In this document: positions 50,740 through 59,749 of the stretch, in pieces
How the letters are laid out: every line of letters begins with the position of its first letter
Position numbering within the stretch: position 1 is the stretch's first letter
Source: an uncultured Eubacteriales bacterium
GTDB taxonomy: Bacteria > Bacillota > Clostridia > Christensenellales > Borkfalkiaceae
DNA length: 64,000 bases
NCBI GenBank assembly: GCA_905209085.1
Contig: CAJLRM010000010.1
Coordinates: forward strand, 1 to 64,000
Direction of reading: 5' to 3'
Notes under the pieces: model-generated
Databases searched by the model: none
What the model saw: only the letters and a program-made list of their open reading frames with translations
Told to the model about the DNA's origin: nothing
Translations under genes and position numbers: made by a program

Positions 50740-52554
50740 TTATGCTGCGTTCTTCCCCGTTTGTCCGTTTCTTAAAGCCTCGGCGACGATGTTGCTCATC
50801 CGCTGCATTCCCGCCGCGTTGGGATGCAGTCTGTCCACCGTGTAGGCGGAAATTGTTTGCGGCGTGATGCCGCTGTCCGCATACAGGTCAATGAGATTCA
50901 CTCCCATGTTTCCGGCGATCTTTTTGATAGATTCGTTGTAAGCGCTTTCCTCAATGCCGTTTTGATTGACGCTGCCCGAAAAGCGTTTCCTGTCGGGCAA
51001 AAAGGTGCAACAGTAAATCTCCACGCCTTCGTAAGCGTCGAGAATGTTGGCGACCGTCCGCCCGTATGCTTCACTGAAATTGCCGGGCGAGAGAGGCGGC
51101 GCGAACGCGCCGTCGTAATTTCCCACGGCAGCGCCCGCCGCATAATCGTTGACGCCCATTAGAATCACCACCACGTCAGGCGCCTGTCCCGATGCGTTAT
51201 GCAGATTCTTCGCCCGCACATTGTACGTCTGAGAGGTGGTCACCTGCGATCCGGACCAAGAATTATTGACGCAGAGCGCGTAATCGAGCGCCTTGACCGT
51301 CTGATACCACCACGTTTTCTCCACCGCCATATCCGCGCCCGTATAATTGGAGTTGGGAAACCACACGGCATTGGAAGAGATCGTGGCGTTATATTTCCCG
51401 TTATTCGACCATCCCGCATAGGTGGAAATGCTGTCGCCTAAAAAGGAAATATATGTGGCATCTGCGGTTTCCTTCGCCTTTGCCTTATAACCGGCGATCT
51501 TAAAGATGAGGGAATGATTGTTCTGCCCCTTGGTTCCGAAAATGCGGTTCCAAAAACCATATGCGGCGTTATCTCTCAAAAACATCGGCAAAACCGCCAT
51601 CTGAGCATCGCCGAAAGCGAGCGTTTCTTCCGTGCCGACTTCTATGTGAAGATTATCGGCGGTCAGCCAATCTCCCGCAGATACGCCGCCGAGTTTGCCC
51701 GTAAAATCGAGATTGATCTTTTTGCCGTTTTCGACGGTACATTCCGACTGCGGCGTGCTGAAATCGGATTTAACGACGTAAACGGGCATATACAGATTGG
51801 GCGAATCTGCCGTATAACCGCCCGCAAGCCCCGAATAGGGGAAGGAAATGCTCGTGATGACGGCGCCGGAGAATACTGAGGTGTCATAGAGCGCGAAGGG
51901 CGCATAACCGGGCAGGAAAGGCGCGCTGTAATTTTTCATGTCCGAACTATCGAACAGATATTCTGAAAACACGTATTCCCCGCCCGAAAAAGTCACCGTA
52001 TAATTTTTGTTGGAGTACGTTCCGCGGATCTGCTTGACGCCGCTTTCCGTCTTTTCCACGGAAAGCTCTATATTCAATTCGTCGCCTTCCAAAGCGCCTT
52101 CGACAGTGAACGTCAGTTCTTTCACGTCTTCCAGCATGGAAGCCTGATCGTCGATGACGACTTTTGCCTCCCTTTTTTCTATCTTCAACGTCGCTGTCAG
52201 CGTATCGATCTGCTTTTCGCCCGCGTACAGCTTTGCCGTCGCCCGATACGTTCCCGCGTCCTTAGCTTTATTATTTTCATAGACCGCTTCCACGCCTGCG
52301 GGCAGCCCCGAAACCGTTATCGTATGCACTTGACCGTCGTAAACGCAGGAGAAATCGGCAAATACCACAGCGGAAACGTCGGGCAGAGCGGACGACGAAT
52401 CGGTCCGAGAGGAGGAGCTTATCTGAGAAAAGGAATCCCGGGGCGAAGAGTCGGAAGAGGAAAAATTGCCGTCCTCTCCACTTCTGCAAGCGCCCAGCCC
52501 CATCGAAAGCACAAGCAGCCCTGTCAACAGCATTTTTAAAATTTTTCTTTTCAT
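50740..52554 (-). CDS. SGNH/GDSL-hydrolase lipoprotein with Ig-like (MBG) domain
   Basis: 604 residues from the ATG at 52554, which has GGAGG 5 nt upstream (the frame is open 12 bp further, inside the ribosome site). Lipobox LSMGLGAC, Ser-rich linker, MBG-type Ig domain (SCVYDGQVHTITVSGLPAGV, KAKDAGTYRATAKL), a beta-sandwich carbohydrate-binding-like region, then SGNH: FLGDSISTYAGW (GDS), MGVNDYAAGAA (block III) and VDRLHPNAAGM (Asp/His). Secreted esterase or deacetylase of a surface or dietary glycan. Similar architecture to the larger lipoprotein at 37558-40896 but not a close copy. Confidence 0.88.
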   Translation of the reverse strand: MKRKILKMLLTGLLVLSMGLGACRSGEDGNFSSSDSSPRDSFSQISSSSRTDSSSALPDVSAVVFADFSCVYDGQVHTITVSGLPAGVEAVYENNKAKDAGTYRATAKLYAGEKQIDTLTATLKIEKREAKVVIDDQASMLEDVKELTFTVEGALEGDELNIELSVEKTESGVKQIRGTYSNKNYTVTFSGGEYVFSEYLFDSSDMKNYSAPFLPGYAPFALYDTSVFSGAVITSISFPYSGLAGGYTADSPNLYMPVYVVKSDFSTPQSECTVENGKKINLDFTGKLGGVSAGDWLTADNLHIEVGTEETLAFGDAQMAVLPMFLRDNAAYGFWNRIFGTKGQNNHSLIFKIAGYKAKAKETADATYISFLGDSISTYAGWSNNGKYNATISSNAVWFPNSNYTGADMAVEKTWWYQTVKALDYALCVNNSWSGSQVTTSQTYNVRAKNLHNASGQAPDVVVILMGVNDYAAGAAVGNYDGAFAPPLSPGNFSEAYGRTVANILDAYEGVEIYCCTFLPDRKRFSGSVNQNGIEESAYNESIKKIAGNMGVNLIDLYADSGITPQTISAYTVDRLHPNAAGMQRMSNIVAEALRNGQTGKNAA

Positions 52555-52585
52555 AACGACCTCCAAAATTATTTAAAGTATACAA

Positions 52586-52614
52586 ATTATCCCTTTTATT
52601 ATCTCTTTTGTCAA
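52586..52614 (-). promoter_or_regulatory. Promoter of the SGNH lipoprotein gene 50740-52554
   Basis: Minus strand TTGACA (52609-52614), 17-bp spacer, GATAAT (52586-52591). Confidence 0.7.
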
Positions 52615-52916
52615 TAGGCTTTTTCTAAAAATTGTCATTATTTTGAGCTTTATAGCTTAAATTCTGCACCTTGTTCGCGCCAATTTTTACGGCGCACCTC
52701 CCATCGAAAGCGTTTTTTAAGCGGCCGGAGAGCGACGCATTTTTTAAAAGGGACGCTCGGTAAAAAGGCGGTAGCCGATACACACAAAACTTTTTTATAA
52801 AGTCCCGTTTAAAAATCCGCCCGACAACATACGGACCGGATCTTTTAAATAGTCCCTCAAACTTTTTTGAATGGAAAACTCTTCGAAAGCGCATTTTTCC
52901 ATTGTAACGCGCCCTT
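52615..52916. other. Intergenic, no gene recognised
   Basis: About 300 bp without a credible gene or repeat. Confidence 0.3.
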
Positions 52917-52964
52917 AGAGCAAAAAAGAAAGCGGTCCCTTTTGAGGATCGCCTTCTTCTTATA
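52913..52964 (-). terminator. Terminator of the 55186-52982 gene
   Basis: Minus-strand stem AAGAAGGCGATCC / GGACCGCTTTCTT with one A-C mismatch and a few G-U pairs, followed by TTTTGCTCT. Confidence 0.7.
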
Positions 52965-52981
52965 GGCTTCGGATTGAATTG

Positions 52982-55186
52982 TTACATCGTTTCGGTGTTC
53001 CCGGTCTTTTGTTTTGCTCTGAAAACTTTGCGAAGCTGGAATACGCCGCCGCATTCGGGGCAACGATATGCAAACGCACCGTCCTTTACCGTGAGTTTCA
53101 TGGCGCAATCGGGGCAAGTGACCGTCCATTTTTTGGGAGGAAGGGGCTTTGTCAGGTCTTCTTCGGTCAAATCCATCGCTTCGGGATAAATGGGATTATG
53201 CGCGGGCTGAGCGGGACGCTGATATGCGTACGTTTCCATCACCGCTTCCTTGGGAAGGGCGGGTACGTAAGCGGGCGCCATCGTCGTGACGGGAGTCGCC
53301 GCCGGCTTAGGCTCTTCCGCGGGAGCGGATACCTCTACGGGAGCAGGGGCGGGCGTTTCCGCGGGAACAGAGTTCTCCGCAGGGACGGAAGCTTTTGCGT
53401 CCGTCGGCGCGTTAGCCGCGATCCCCGCTTCTTCCGCCACCGGCTGTTTCGCTTTCTTCATCCATTTTTCAGCCAAAGCCCTTTCGACTGCCGCTCTTTC
53501 CGCAGCCGCTTTGTTTTCCTTTTTCGCCATCGCCGCTTCCGCACGGAGGGATTTTTTATCCGCCGCGAGATTCGCCTTGCGTTCTTTCAAATCGGGTTTT
53601 TTCGCAGTTTCAGGCGCAGCGGGTGCGGTCTTCTCTTCCGCAACGGGTTCTTCCGCCTTGTTTTCCGCAACCGTTTCCGGCTCCGCAGGCTCTTCCGCCG
53701 CGGGTTCCTGCACGTACTGATAGGGAGTGAACGGACGGTAAGGTCTGCCGTTTGCCCAATATTGTCCCTGACCGTATGCGTAAGGATTTGCATAGGGATT
53801 GGCGTAAGGATTTGCATAGGAATATCCGTACATGGGCTGCATATTTTCCTGTCCTTCGGGCGCGGGAGGCGCCATCGGAGGCATGATCTGCGGTCCTGCC
53901 ACCATGGGCATCATCATCACGGGCTGACCGTTCGGCTGCATAAATACGCCCGGCTGAGAAATGCACTGCAAAGGAATATGATACATGGCGGGAACTGCCG
54001 CAGGAACTGCTGCGGGCGCTTCTTCTCCGTTTTCGGGAGTTTCCGTACTTTCCTCTTTCGCCGCGACGGGCTGATCGAGATCGATCTCCACCTCTTCTTC
54101 CCCGACGACCTTTTTTTCCTTCGTTTCTTCCGCGAGCTTACCCTTAGCATTGGGCAGGCGGCACATACAGAATTCCTCGATCAAAGCGGCGGCCGCGATG
54201 ATCGCAATAAACAGCGTGCCTAAGGACGGCATGATATAAGTGCGTTTGGAAGCGGCCACGCACATCAATGCGAACGTTCCGCCCGCCGTCAGCAGGAGCA
54301 GAATGGAGAAAATACGAAAATTCTTCATGCCGGAAGCCTGCATACCGTCGCGATGGAATTCCGTCGGCGCGGTGGCGTGTTTCAAAAGCACAATCGTCCA
54401 GATACACGCGAAAAGCTGCGCGAGAGGAATGACGCCGTAATAGACGAGATCCATTTTGGCGCCCTTAAAAAGATTGGAGAAGGCGCCTTTTTCCAGCCAT
54501 TTGAGCGCGTTGAGCATCAAATTGGTCCTGGAAATGAAATACATGATCAGTCCGACGAACACGAGCTGAGCGATATTACGGAAGAAGGGAGCGAGTCTTC
54601 CGAGCGTGCGTTTTTCTTCCGCCACGTTTTCACCCACGGTGAACAGACTGACGTTGCCGCCGACCAGCCCCGCCCAGAAATGAACGATAAGTCCTATCGC
54701 CAAAGCGAAATAGAACAAAACGGTAAATCCGGCGCCCGCGATCAGATGAATCATAAAGGTGAACACGATGATGGAGCAATATGTACCGGAGAAAATTTTT
54801 CCCATCTCCTCCATCGCTATGGCGTTTCGATTGAAGCCGTTGAGCTTCGATGCTTTCTTTTTAAAGAGGCGGCTAAGCCTGGAAAGGCATCTGATGACGT
54901 TGATGACTGCGGTGAGCAGCATGATCGCGTAAAGCGCCGCTACGCCCGCGTTCAGGCAAACGGGAAGGTAGGAACCCCTGACGTTTTTCAGTTCTAAAAA
55001 AGGCTTCCAGAAATTGACGACGCCCATCGAACCGACCGAGGTGCCGTAAACGAACGGGAAGAATGCGACGACCGCTAAAAATACCGTGCCGATGAGATAG
55101 AGCATTCCGACGAATTCGGCTTTGGAATGCGCTTTTTGGACTCTCTTTTTGAGAATCATGGGTCTTTCCGCTATATTTTCTTTCAT
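52982..55186 (-). CDS. Polytopic membrane protein with Pro/Ala-rich region and C-terminal zinc ribbon
   Basis: 734 residues from the ATG at 55186 (GGGAGG upstream, ATGA overlap with the gene before). About seven hydrophobic helices in the first about 360 residues, then a disordered Glu/Pro/Ala region with NPYANPYANPYAYG repeats (about 455-470) and a Lys/Ala-rich stretch, and at the end a zinc ribbon CPDCAMKLTVKDGAFAYRCPECG. Family not recognised. The zinc ribbon is probably cytoplasmic. Coexpressed with the anchored extracellular protein at 55183-56070, so the pair may form an envelope complex. Confidence 0.65.
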   Translation of the reverse strand: MKENIAERPMILKKRVQKAHSKAEFVGMLYLIGTVFLAVVAFFPFVYGTSVGSMGVVNFWKPFLELKNVRGSYLPVCLNAGVAALYAIMLLTAVINVIRCLSRLSRLFKKKASKLNGFNRNAIAMEEMGKIFSGTYCSIIVFTFMIHLIAGAGFTVLFYFALAIGLIVHFWAGLVGGNVSLFTVGENVAEEKRTLGRLAPFFRNIAQLVFVGLIMYFISRTNLMLNALKWLEKGAFSNLFKGAKMDLVYYGVIPLAQLFACIWTIVLLKHATAPTEFHRDGMQASGMKNFRIFSILLLLTAGGTFALMCVAASKRTYIMPSLGTLFIAIIAAAALIEEFCMCRLPNAKGKLAEETKEKKVVGEEEVEIDLDQPVAAKEESTETPENGEEAPAAVPAAVPAMYHIPLQCISQPGVFMQPNGQPVMMMPMVAGPQIMPPMAPPAPEGQENMQPMYGYSYANPYANPYANPYAYGQGQYWANGRPYRPFTPYQYVQEPAAEEPAEPETVAENKAEEPVAEEKTAPAAPETAKKPDLKERKANLAADKKSLRAEAAMAKKENKAAAERAAVERALAEKWMKKAKQPVAEEAGIAANAPTDAKASVPAENSVPAETPAPAPVEVSAPAEEPKPAATPVTTMAPAYVPALPKEAVMETYAYQRPAQPAHNPIYPEAMDLTEEDLTKPLPPKKWTVTCPDCAMKLTVKDGAFAYRCPECGGVFQLRKVFRAKQKTGNTETM

Positions 55187-56070
55187 TGCTGGTTCCCTCC
55201 CCATGCCTTCGAATCCTTTAACGAATCGGGTATATTCACCTCGGTATTATTGAGGTTGGAATAGTGAAGCGCCATCGTCGAGCTCCCATAATAATCGGGA
55301 GAGTCTTTCGAGGAGGTTTCCATATAATAATAGATCGTAGGACAAGTGCCGGCCGTAAGCGTGCAGGTGCCCTTTTCTCCTTTTGTACAAAGAGGCGCGA
55401 GATCGAAATAATATTCGCCCGTCAATATATTCATGAAACATTCGTTCCCTTCCCTGACGGCGGTAAAAAGGTTGGAAAACAGCAGAACTACGTTTTGCGC
55501 GTCAGTCCCTGCGCTGGATATTCTCGCCCATTCCGCTTTATCCAGAAGCAGCAGATCGTTTACGGCTTCGGTCTGAGGCGTGGAGGCCGTATTGGTACGG
55601 GAAAACGCCATGTTCTCTTCTTTTCTGTAAACATACTCGTAAACCGAAACTTTCGCTTCGCGACCGGACATCGTGCGTTCTACTTCTTTGAGATATGTAT
55701 AGTTTTTGTCCGTATAAATTTTGCCTTCGAGCTGTATGGTTACGGACGTAACGCGATTGGTGTTCTTGTCCTTTACCGCCGACGTCGTACTTCCTGAATA
55801 CGAAGCGGAAAACGAACTGTAAGCGGCGTCTTTAATTTCCTCGCCGTTTATCAACGGGGCCGATTCGTCCACCAATTTTTTCGTTTTGTCAAACCCCTCC
55901 TGATTGATCCAATTGTCGACGATGTTCCCCGTCGACGCGCCGCCGAACGGCTTTTCCGCTTTTCCGACGGCGTTGCCATGGAACATCGTTCCATAGACGA
56001 CGGTACCGCCGGCCAGTGCGAGAGAAAGGATCAAGCCGATCGCCCCGCAGATTCTGCCTTTCTTTTTCAT
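55183..56070 (-). CDS. Exported protein of unknown function, partner of the 52982-55186 membrane protein
   Basis: 295 residues from the ATG at 56070 with AGGAGG. N-terminal basic stretch and one hydrophobic helix (GAIGLILSLALAGGTVVYG): signal peptide or anchor. The remainder is a beta-rich extracellular domain (TSVTIQLEGKIYTDKNYTYLKEVERTMSG, FMNILTGEYYFDL). No Cys lipobox. Translationally coupled by a 4-bp overlap to the following gene. Strong consensus promoter upstream. Family not recognised. Confidence 0.65.
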   Translation of the reverse strand: MKKKGRICGAIGLILSLALAGGTVVYGTMFHGNAVGKAEKPFGGASTGNIVDNWINQEGFDKTKKLVDESAPLINGEEIKDAAYSSFSASYSGSTTSAVKDKNTNRVTSVTIQLEGKIYTDKNYTYLKEVERTMSGREAKVSVYEYVYRKEENMAFSRTNTASTPQTEAVNDLLLLDKAEWARISSAGTDAQNVVLLFSNLFTAVREGNECFMNILTGEYYFDLAPLCTKGEKGTCTLTAGTCPTIYYYMETSSKDSPDYYGSSTMALHYSNLNNTEVNIPDSLKDSKAWGGNQQ

Positions 56071-56156
56071 CCGAAGCCTCCTGATATTTTTCATTTTTTA
56101 CCGGTCCCATATTTATCCCGTTATTACAAATATTTACACCGATTTTATTCTTTTAT

Positions 56157-56185
56157 ATTATACCCTGTTTTTCACGTATTGTCAA
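56157..56185 (-). promoter_or_regulatory. Consensus promoter of the envelope pair
   Basis: Minus strand TTGACA (56180-56185), 17-bp spacer, TATAAT (56157-56162). Confidence 0.85.
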
Positions 56186-56304
56186 TATGATTTTTCAATT
56201 TTTTCGGCATGAATTTTCAATATTTTTTTTACAATTTGCTTTTTGTGCCTCAAATTCAAAAATTTCGTTTCAACAAAAGAAAATTTCGTTCTTTTTTCGT
56301 TTTT

Positions 56305-56817
56305 TTACTCGATCTGCGCCTGACAGGAACGCATCGTCAAAAGAGCGGCTTCATGCGCCGCCGCAGAAGTTCCCGCGCAGCACTTTGCGCAGACGCTCAC
56401 TTCCGTTTCGGGAGAAAACGCCTTCGTCAAAAGCACGTTGGAAACGACGCAGATATCCGTGCATACGCCGATAAATTCCACTCTTTCAAAGTTCTCGCGG
56501 CGGATATACTCCGCAAGTTCCACGCTTGCGAACAAAGGTTTATCGAATACCTTGTCCCCCGATTTTTGCAGTCCCCCGACGATCTGCCACCCTTCGCTGT
56601 CCTTTAAACAATGTCTGACGGGCAGACGCTTTCCCTCCTGCGTCGAAAGGTAATCCTCCCCATGCGTGTCGCGGGTGAATACCACCGTTTTTCCCGCCTG
56701 ACGCGCCGCGGAGATCCTTTCCTCGACGGCGGGCAGAATCGCCTGCGCGTCCGAGCTTCCCAAAGCCCCGAATACAAAATCGTTCTGCATATCTATCACT
56801 GCCAGCAGTTCTTTCAT
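56305..56817 (-). CDS. Isochorismatase-family hydrolase, nicotinamidase-like
   Basis: 170 residues. Catalytic triad positions: Asp in VIDMQNDF, Lys in FDKPLFASVEL, Cys in GVCTDICVVS; the cis-peptide TDIC region is typical. Likely converts nicotinamide to nicotinic acid (PncA) in NAD salvage, or another amide. It is a little shorter than E. coli PncA, with a short metal-binding loop (DTHGEDY). Exact substrate is not certain. Confidence 0.88.
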   Translation of the reverse strand: MKELLAVIDMQNDFVFGALGSSDAQAILPAVEERISAARQAGKTVVFTRDTHGEDYLSTQEGKRLPVRHCLKDSEGWQIVGGLQKSGDKVFDKPLFASVELAEYIRRENFERVEFIGVCTDICVVSNVLLTKAFSPETEVSVCAKCCAGTSAAAHEAALLTMRSCQAQIE

Positions 56818-56973
56818 TTCCCTTCTCCTCGCTGTCTTTTCTATCTTTATTTCATTCGCGGCACCCTTCGTTTATGCTCTCTTTCCCGCCCGAATTTTGT
56901 CGGATTCGCAGGCTTTTCCGGGGAATGCAAAAAATAATAAAGCGCGCGTTTATGCGTTTTTTATGAAAATTAT

Positions 56974-57504
56974 TTACTTCTCAAATTTATCTTTATACAT
57001 GGAAATGCACTTGTTTATAATTTCCACCGCATCGTCGCGGTGACAGATCTCCTTTACGGTCGTCTGTTTATGTTCCAGCGTCTTATATACTTCGAAGAAG
57101 TGCATCATTTCGTCGAACACGTGGTTGGGCAGTTCGTGGATGTCGTAATAATTGTTATACGTGGGGTCTTTGAAAGGAATGGCGATGATTTTTTCGTCCA
57201 GCGAACCGCCGTCTATCATCTTGATGACGCCGATAGGATAGCAATTGACGAGGGTCATGGGATAAATCGTTTCCCCGCAGAGCACCAAGACGTCCAAAGG
57301 ATCGCCGTCTTCCGCCAGCGTGCGGGGAATGAAACCGTAATTGGCGGGATATACAGTAGAGGTATACAAGACTCTGTCCAGCTTCAAAAGCCCCGTTTCT
57401 TTATCGAGTTCGTACTTCGCCTTGCAGCCTTTGGGAATTTCGATAAGAGATTCGAAACTGCGCGCGGTGATCCGCTCTTTGGAAATATCGTGCCAGATGT
57501 TCAT
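56974..57504 (-). CDS. ppa: Inorganic pyrophosphatase (family I)
   Basis: 176 residues, soluble family I. SLIEIPKGCKAKYELDKETG, the metal-binding motif EDGDPLDVLVL, and KDPTYNNYYDIHELP with the later FFEVYKTLE are diagnostic. It hydrolyses PPi to drive biosynthesis. Single gene with its own promoter at 57577-57605. Confidence 0.97.
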   Translation of the reverse strand: MNIWHDISKERITARSFESLIEIPKGCKAKYELDKETGLLKLDRVLYTSTVYPANYGFIPRTLAEDGDPLDVLVLCGETIYPMTLVNCYPIGVIKMIDGGSLDEKIIAIPFKDPTYNNYYDIHELPNHVFDEMMHFFEVYKTLEHKQTTVKEICHRDDAVEIINKCISMYKDKFEK

Positions 57505-57576
57505 AATTTTTCACTTCCTTATTCCGAACTTTTTTAATTTCCGACGCCCGAAAAATTTTTACCGATACTTATCCTT

Positions 57577-57605
57577 ATTGTAACACATTTTTTTTCTTTT
57601 CGCAA
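57577..57605 (-). promoter_or_regulatory. Promoter of ppa
   Basis: Minus strand TTGCGA (57600-57605), 17-bp spacer, TACAAT (57577-57582). Confidence 0.6.
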
Positions 57606-57918
57606 GGACTCAGGCTCTTATTTTTTGCCGATTCGAGGCTTTTTTCGCATAAATGTATTTTAGGCGTATTTTTCCTCTCTCCACGATCCCCCCGCCATTA
57701 CTTTTTGAAACTTTTTAAGACAAAAAATAGAAGAGCTGCTTGGAAAAGCGCTCTCGATATTTATAATGTTTAAACGTTTTTCAACAAAACGGAAAACCGA
57801 GGAAAATAGCGTATAAAAGATAGCCGACCATACTACTCCGAAAAATTTTCCGGTATATTTGTAACTTGCCGATTGCGATAAAAAGCCGAACAATTTTTTA
57901 TTTTACCGCGAAAAAGCT
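57606..57918. other. Intergenic between ppa and tRNA-Ser
   Basis: About 310 bp, AT-rich, no gene supported. Confidence 0.3.
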
Positions 57919-57947
57919 TTGACAATGCAGAAAAAATATGGTATAGT
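57919..57947 (+). promoter_or_regulatory. Promoter of tRNA-Ser(GCU)
   Basis: TTGACA (57919-57924), 17-bp spacer, TATAGT (57942-57947). Confidence 0.8.
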
Positions 57948-57977
57948 ATTATAGCGTTTTGGTTGAACGGAGTCTAA

Positions 57978-58069
57978 GCAGAAGTACCCAAGTGGCTCAA
58001 GGGGCTCCCCTGCTAAGGGAGTAGTATGGGATAACCGTAGCGCGGGTTCAAATCCCGCCTTCTGCGCCA
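57978..58069 (+). tRNA. tRNA-Ser (anticodon GCT)
   Basis: 92-nt class II tRNA with encoded CCA. Acceptor GCAGAAG/CTTCTGC, discriminator G, anticodon arm CTCCC-CTGCTAA-GGGAG, long variable arm, T-loop GGTTCAAATCC. No duplicated 3' end is seen nearby, so no insertion here. Confidence 0.97.
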
Positions 58070-58078
58070 AATTGCCTC

Positions 58079-58122
58079 GCCTGTTTTTAAGGATTTTTCC
58101 CTTAAAAACAGGCGGTTTTTTT
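58079..58122 (+). terminator. Terminator of tRNA-Ser(GCU)
   Basis: Perfect 14-bp stem GCCTGTTTTTAAGG (58079-58092) / CCTTAAAAACAGGC (58100-58113), then seven T. Confidence 0.92.
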
Positions 58123-58458
58123 ATTCTTTTTTCTCTTTCCCGGTATTTTTTCGAAAGACACCCGGCTCAAATTGCGCGGAATGTTGTTTCTTAAATAAAT
58201 AACCATTCGCATTACTGTTGCAGCGCTGCACATTGCGGAGAACATAAAGAAAATTTCATGTGAAAGCACACAAAATACTTGTCTTATTCAAAAAAATGTA
58301 CTATATAGCAGAAAAGAATACAGGAACCTTTCAAAGATAGTAAAAAGAGTGAAAAATCCGAGTAAAAAACATTGGTCGTGCTCCGCCCTTAAATTTGCGG
58401 ACATTCTTCTGTACTATGCCTTTTTGCACAAACAAGTCTTTGACACTCCAAGCTTTGT
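58123..58458. other. Intergenic, nothing recognised
   Basis: About 335 bp, AT-rich. Contains the short palindrome TGCAGCGCTGCA near 58223. No gene supported. Confidence 0.3.
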
Positions 58459-58743
58459 TTACTTTTTGCGTTCATATTCTTCAATGAGCGCGAGCTTTTT
58501 CGAGCGGGGCATTCTCTTGATGAAGTATTCCCGACTCATCGCTTCATTCTTCGTGGCAAATTTCTCTCGATAGACGAGCCGAACGGGCAGACGGGAACGG
58601 GTGTACTTTGCGCCCTTTCCCGCCCCGTGCGCCTTCAAGCGTTTTTCAAGGTCACCCGTAAATCCGCAGTACAGCGTTCCGTCGCGACATTGCAAAAGAT
58701 AGGTATAATACGCGAATTTCTTTTCCTTTTTTGTCTTTATCAA
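58459..58743 (-). CDS. GIY-YIG endonuclease domain protein (UPF0213, YhbQ-like)
   Basis: 94 residues, one GIY-YIG domain: YYTYLLQCRDGTLYCGFTGDLEKRLKAHGAGKGAKYTRSRLPV with the Arg of the second motif and the Glu in KNEAMSREYFIKR. Small free-standing nuclease-like proteins of this family act on DNA, possibly in repair; the exact role is unknown. AT-rich upstream, single gene. Confidence 0.9.
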   Translation of the reverse strand: MIKTKKEKKFAYYTYLLQCRDGTLYCGFTGDLEKRLKAHGAGKGAKYTRSRLPVRLVYREKFATKNEAMSREYFIKRMPRSKKLALIEEYERKK

Positions 58744-58809
58744 ATCTGCGCCCCCTTTTTTCTTTTGTTTTCGCCAAATTCCCGATTTTCTCTTTTTCCG
58801 TTTTCCCCT

Positions 58810-59604
58810 TTAAAACGCGTCTTTGGAAATTTTGCTCCAACGCCGAGCGATAAATCGGAGTTTCAAGGACAGCGGGACGAGTTTCGTTCCCACGTTCATG
58901 ACGTTGTTCCAAAACCCGGGAATGATCTTTCTCTTATTTTTCGCCACCGCGCGCAGGCTTTTTGCGGCTACGAATTCGGGAGATTTTGCCGCGAGCTTTC
59001 CCCACACGCCCTGTCCCGCAATCTGTTCCTTCACGTCGGCGCGGGTGGGCATCGCGCCGGGCAGCACCGCCGTCACCTTTACCCCCTTTCCCTTCATCTC
59101 CTCTCTCAGCGCCGCCGAAAAGGAGGTCAAAGCCGCTTTTGCGGCGCTGTAAAGGGCGAAATAGGGCATGGGACAAATCCCCGACACGCTGGAAATATTG
59201 ACGATTTCCAACTCTTTTGCCCTATTGCCGAGGGCAAATCGGCACAGCGCCGCAGCCGCCTCGAAATTGACGCGGCATTGAAAAGAAATTTTTTCCTGCG
59301 TATATTCTTCGAAAGATTTTTGAATGTCCGCACCCGCGACGTTGACGAGCCTTCCGATCTTCCACCCTTCCTCCGCGATCTTTTTCATCATGGCGCTCCG
59401 CTCCGATTCCTCTGCCAAATCGCAGGCAAAAATCCGCACGTCTATTCCCGCGTTTTCCGCGAGCGCTTTTTCCTTTATCAACCGCAGTTTGCCTTCGTAT
59501 CTGCCCGTCAGAATGAGATTTTCCCCGCTTTTCGCCGCGAGGCGCACAAACGCGCCGCCCAGTCCGCCCGTAGCGCCCGTTATCATCGTATACTCCGCTC
59601 TCAT
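58810..59604 (-). CDS. Short-chain dehydrogenase/reductase
   Basis: 264 residues, classical SDR. Cofactor loop TGATGGLGGAF, VNVAGAD (NNAG-equivalent), Ser in NISSVSG and the YSAAK active site (Tyr-x3-Lys), then PGAMPT. Last about 45 residues are basic with a hydrophobic patch (PGFWNNVMNVGTKLVPLSL), as in membrane-associated SDRs of the DltE/YohF type. Substrate unknown. Promoter on the minus strand at 59637-59665. Confidence 0.92.
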   Translation of the reverse strand: MRAEYTMITGATGGLGGAFVRLAAKSGENLILTGRYEGKLRLIKEKALAENAGIDVRIFACDLAEESERSAMMKKIAEEGWKIGRLVNVAGADIQKSFEEYTQEKISFQCRVNFEAAAALCRFALGNRAKELEIVNISSVSGICPMPYFALYSAAKAALTSFSAALREEMKGKGVKVTAVLPGAMPTRADVKEQIAGQGVWGKLAAKSPEFVAAKSLRAVAKNKRKIIPGFWNNVMNVGTKLVPLSLKLRFIARRWSKISKDAF

Positions 59605-59636
59605 AAACGCACTTCCTTCCGCCGTTTTCTATCCAT

Positions 59637-59665
59637 AGAATATCACACCCGAGAAAAAATTGCAA
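59637..59665 (-). promoter_or_regulatory. Promoter of the SDR gene
   Basis: Minus strand TTGCAA (59660-59665), 17-bp spacer, TATTCT (59637-59642). It is divergent from the plus-strand promoter at 59715. Confidence 0.55.
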
Positions 59666-59714
59666 GCGACTTCCCGAGCCTCTCGCTTTTTCCGAAAATT
59701 TTTCTCTTTTACGG

Positions 59715-59743
59715 TTGACAAATGCGCCCGGGGGGATTATAAT
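59715..59743 (+). promoter_or_regulatory. Perfect consensus promoter of the mgtA leader
   Basis: TTGACA (59715-59720), 17-bp spacer, TATAAT (59738-59743). It starts a transcript about 710 nt upstream of the P-type ATPase start codon. Confidence 0.85.
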
Positions 59744-59749
59744 GAAGTA

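Noticed and set aside
57660..57893. 77-codon minus-strand frame between ppa and tRNA-Ser
   Set aside because: No ribosome binding site, odd composition, and it lies next to the tRNA promoter.
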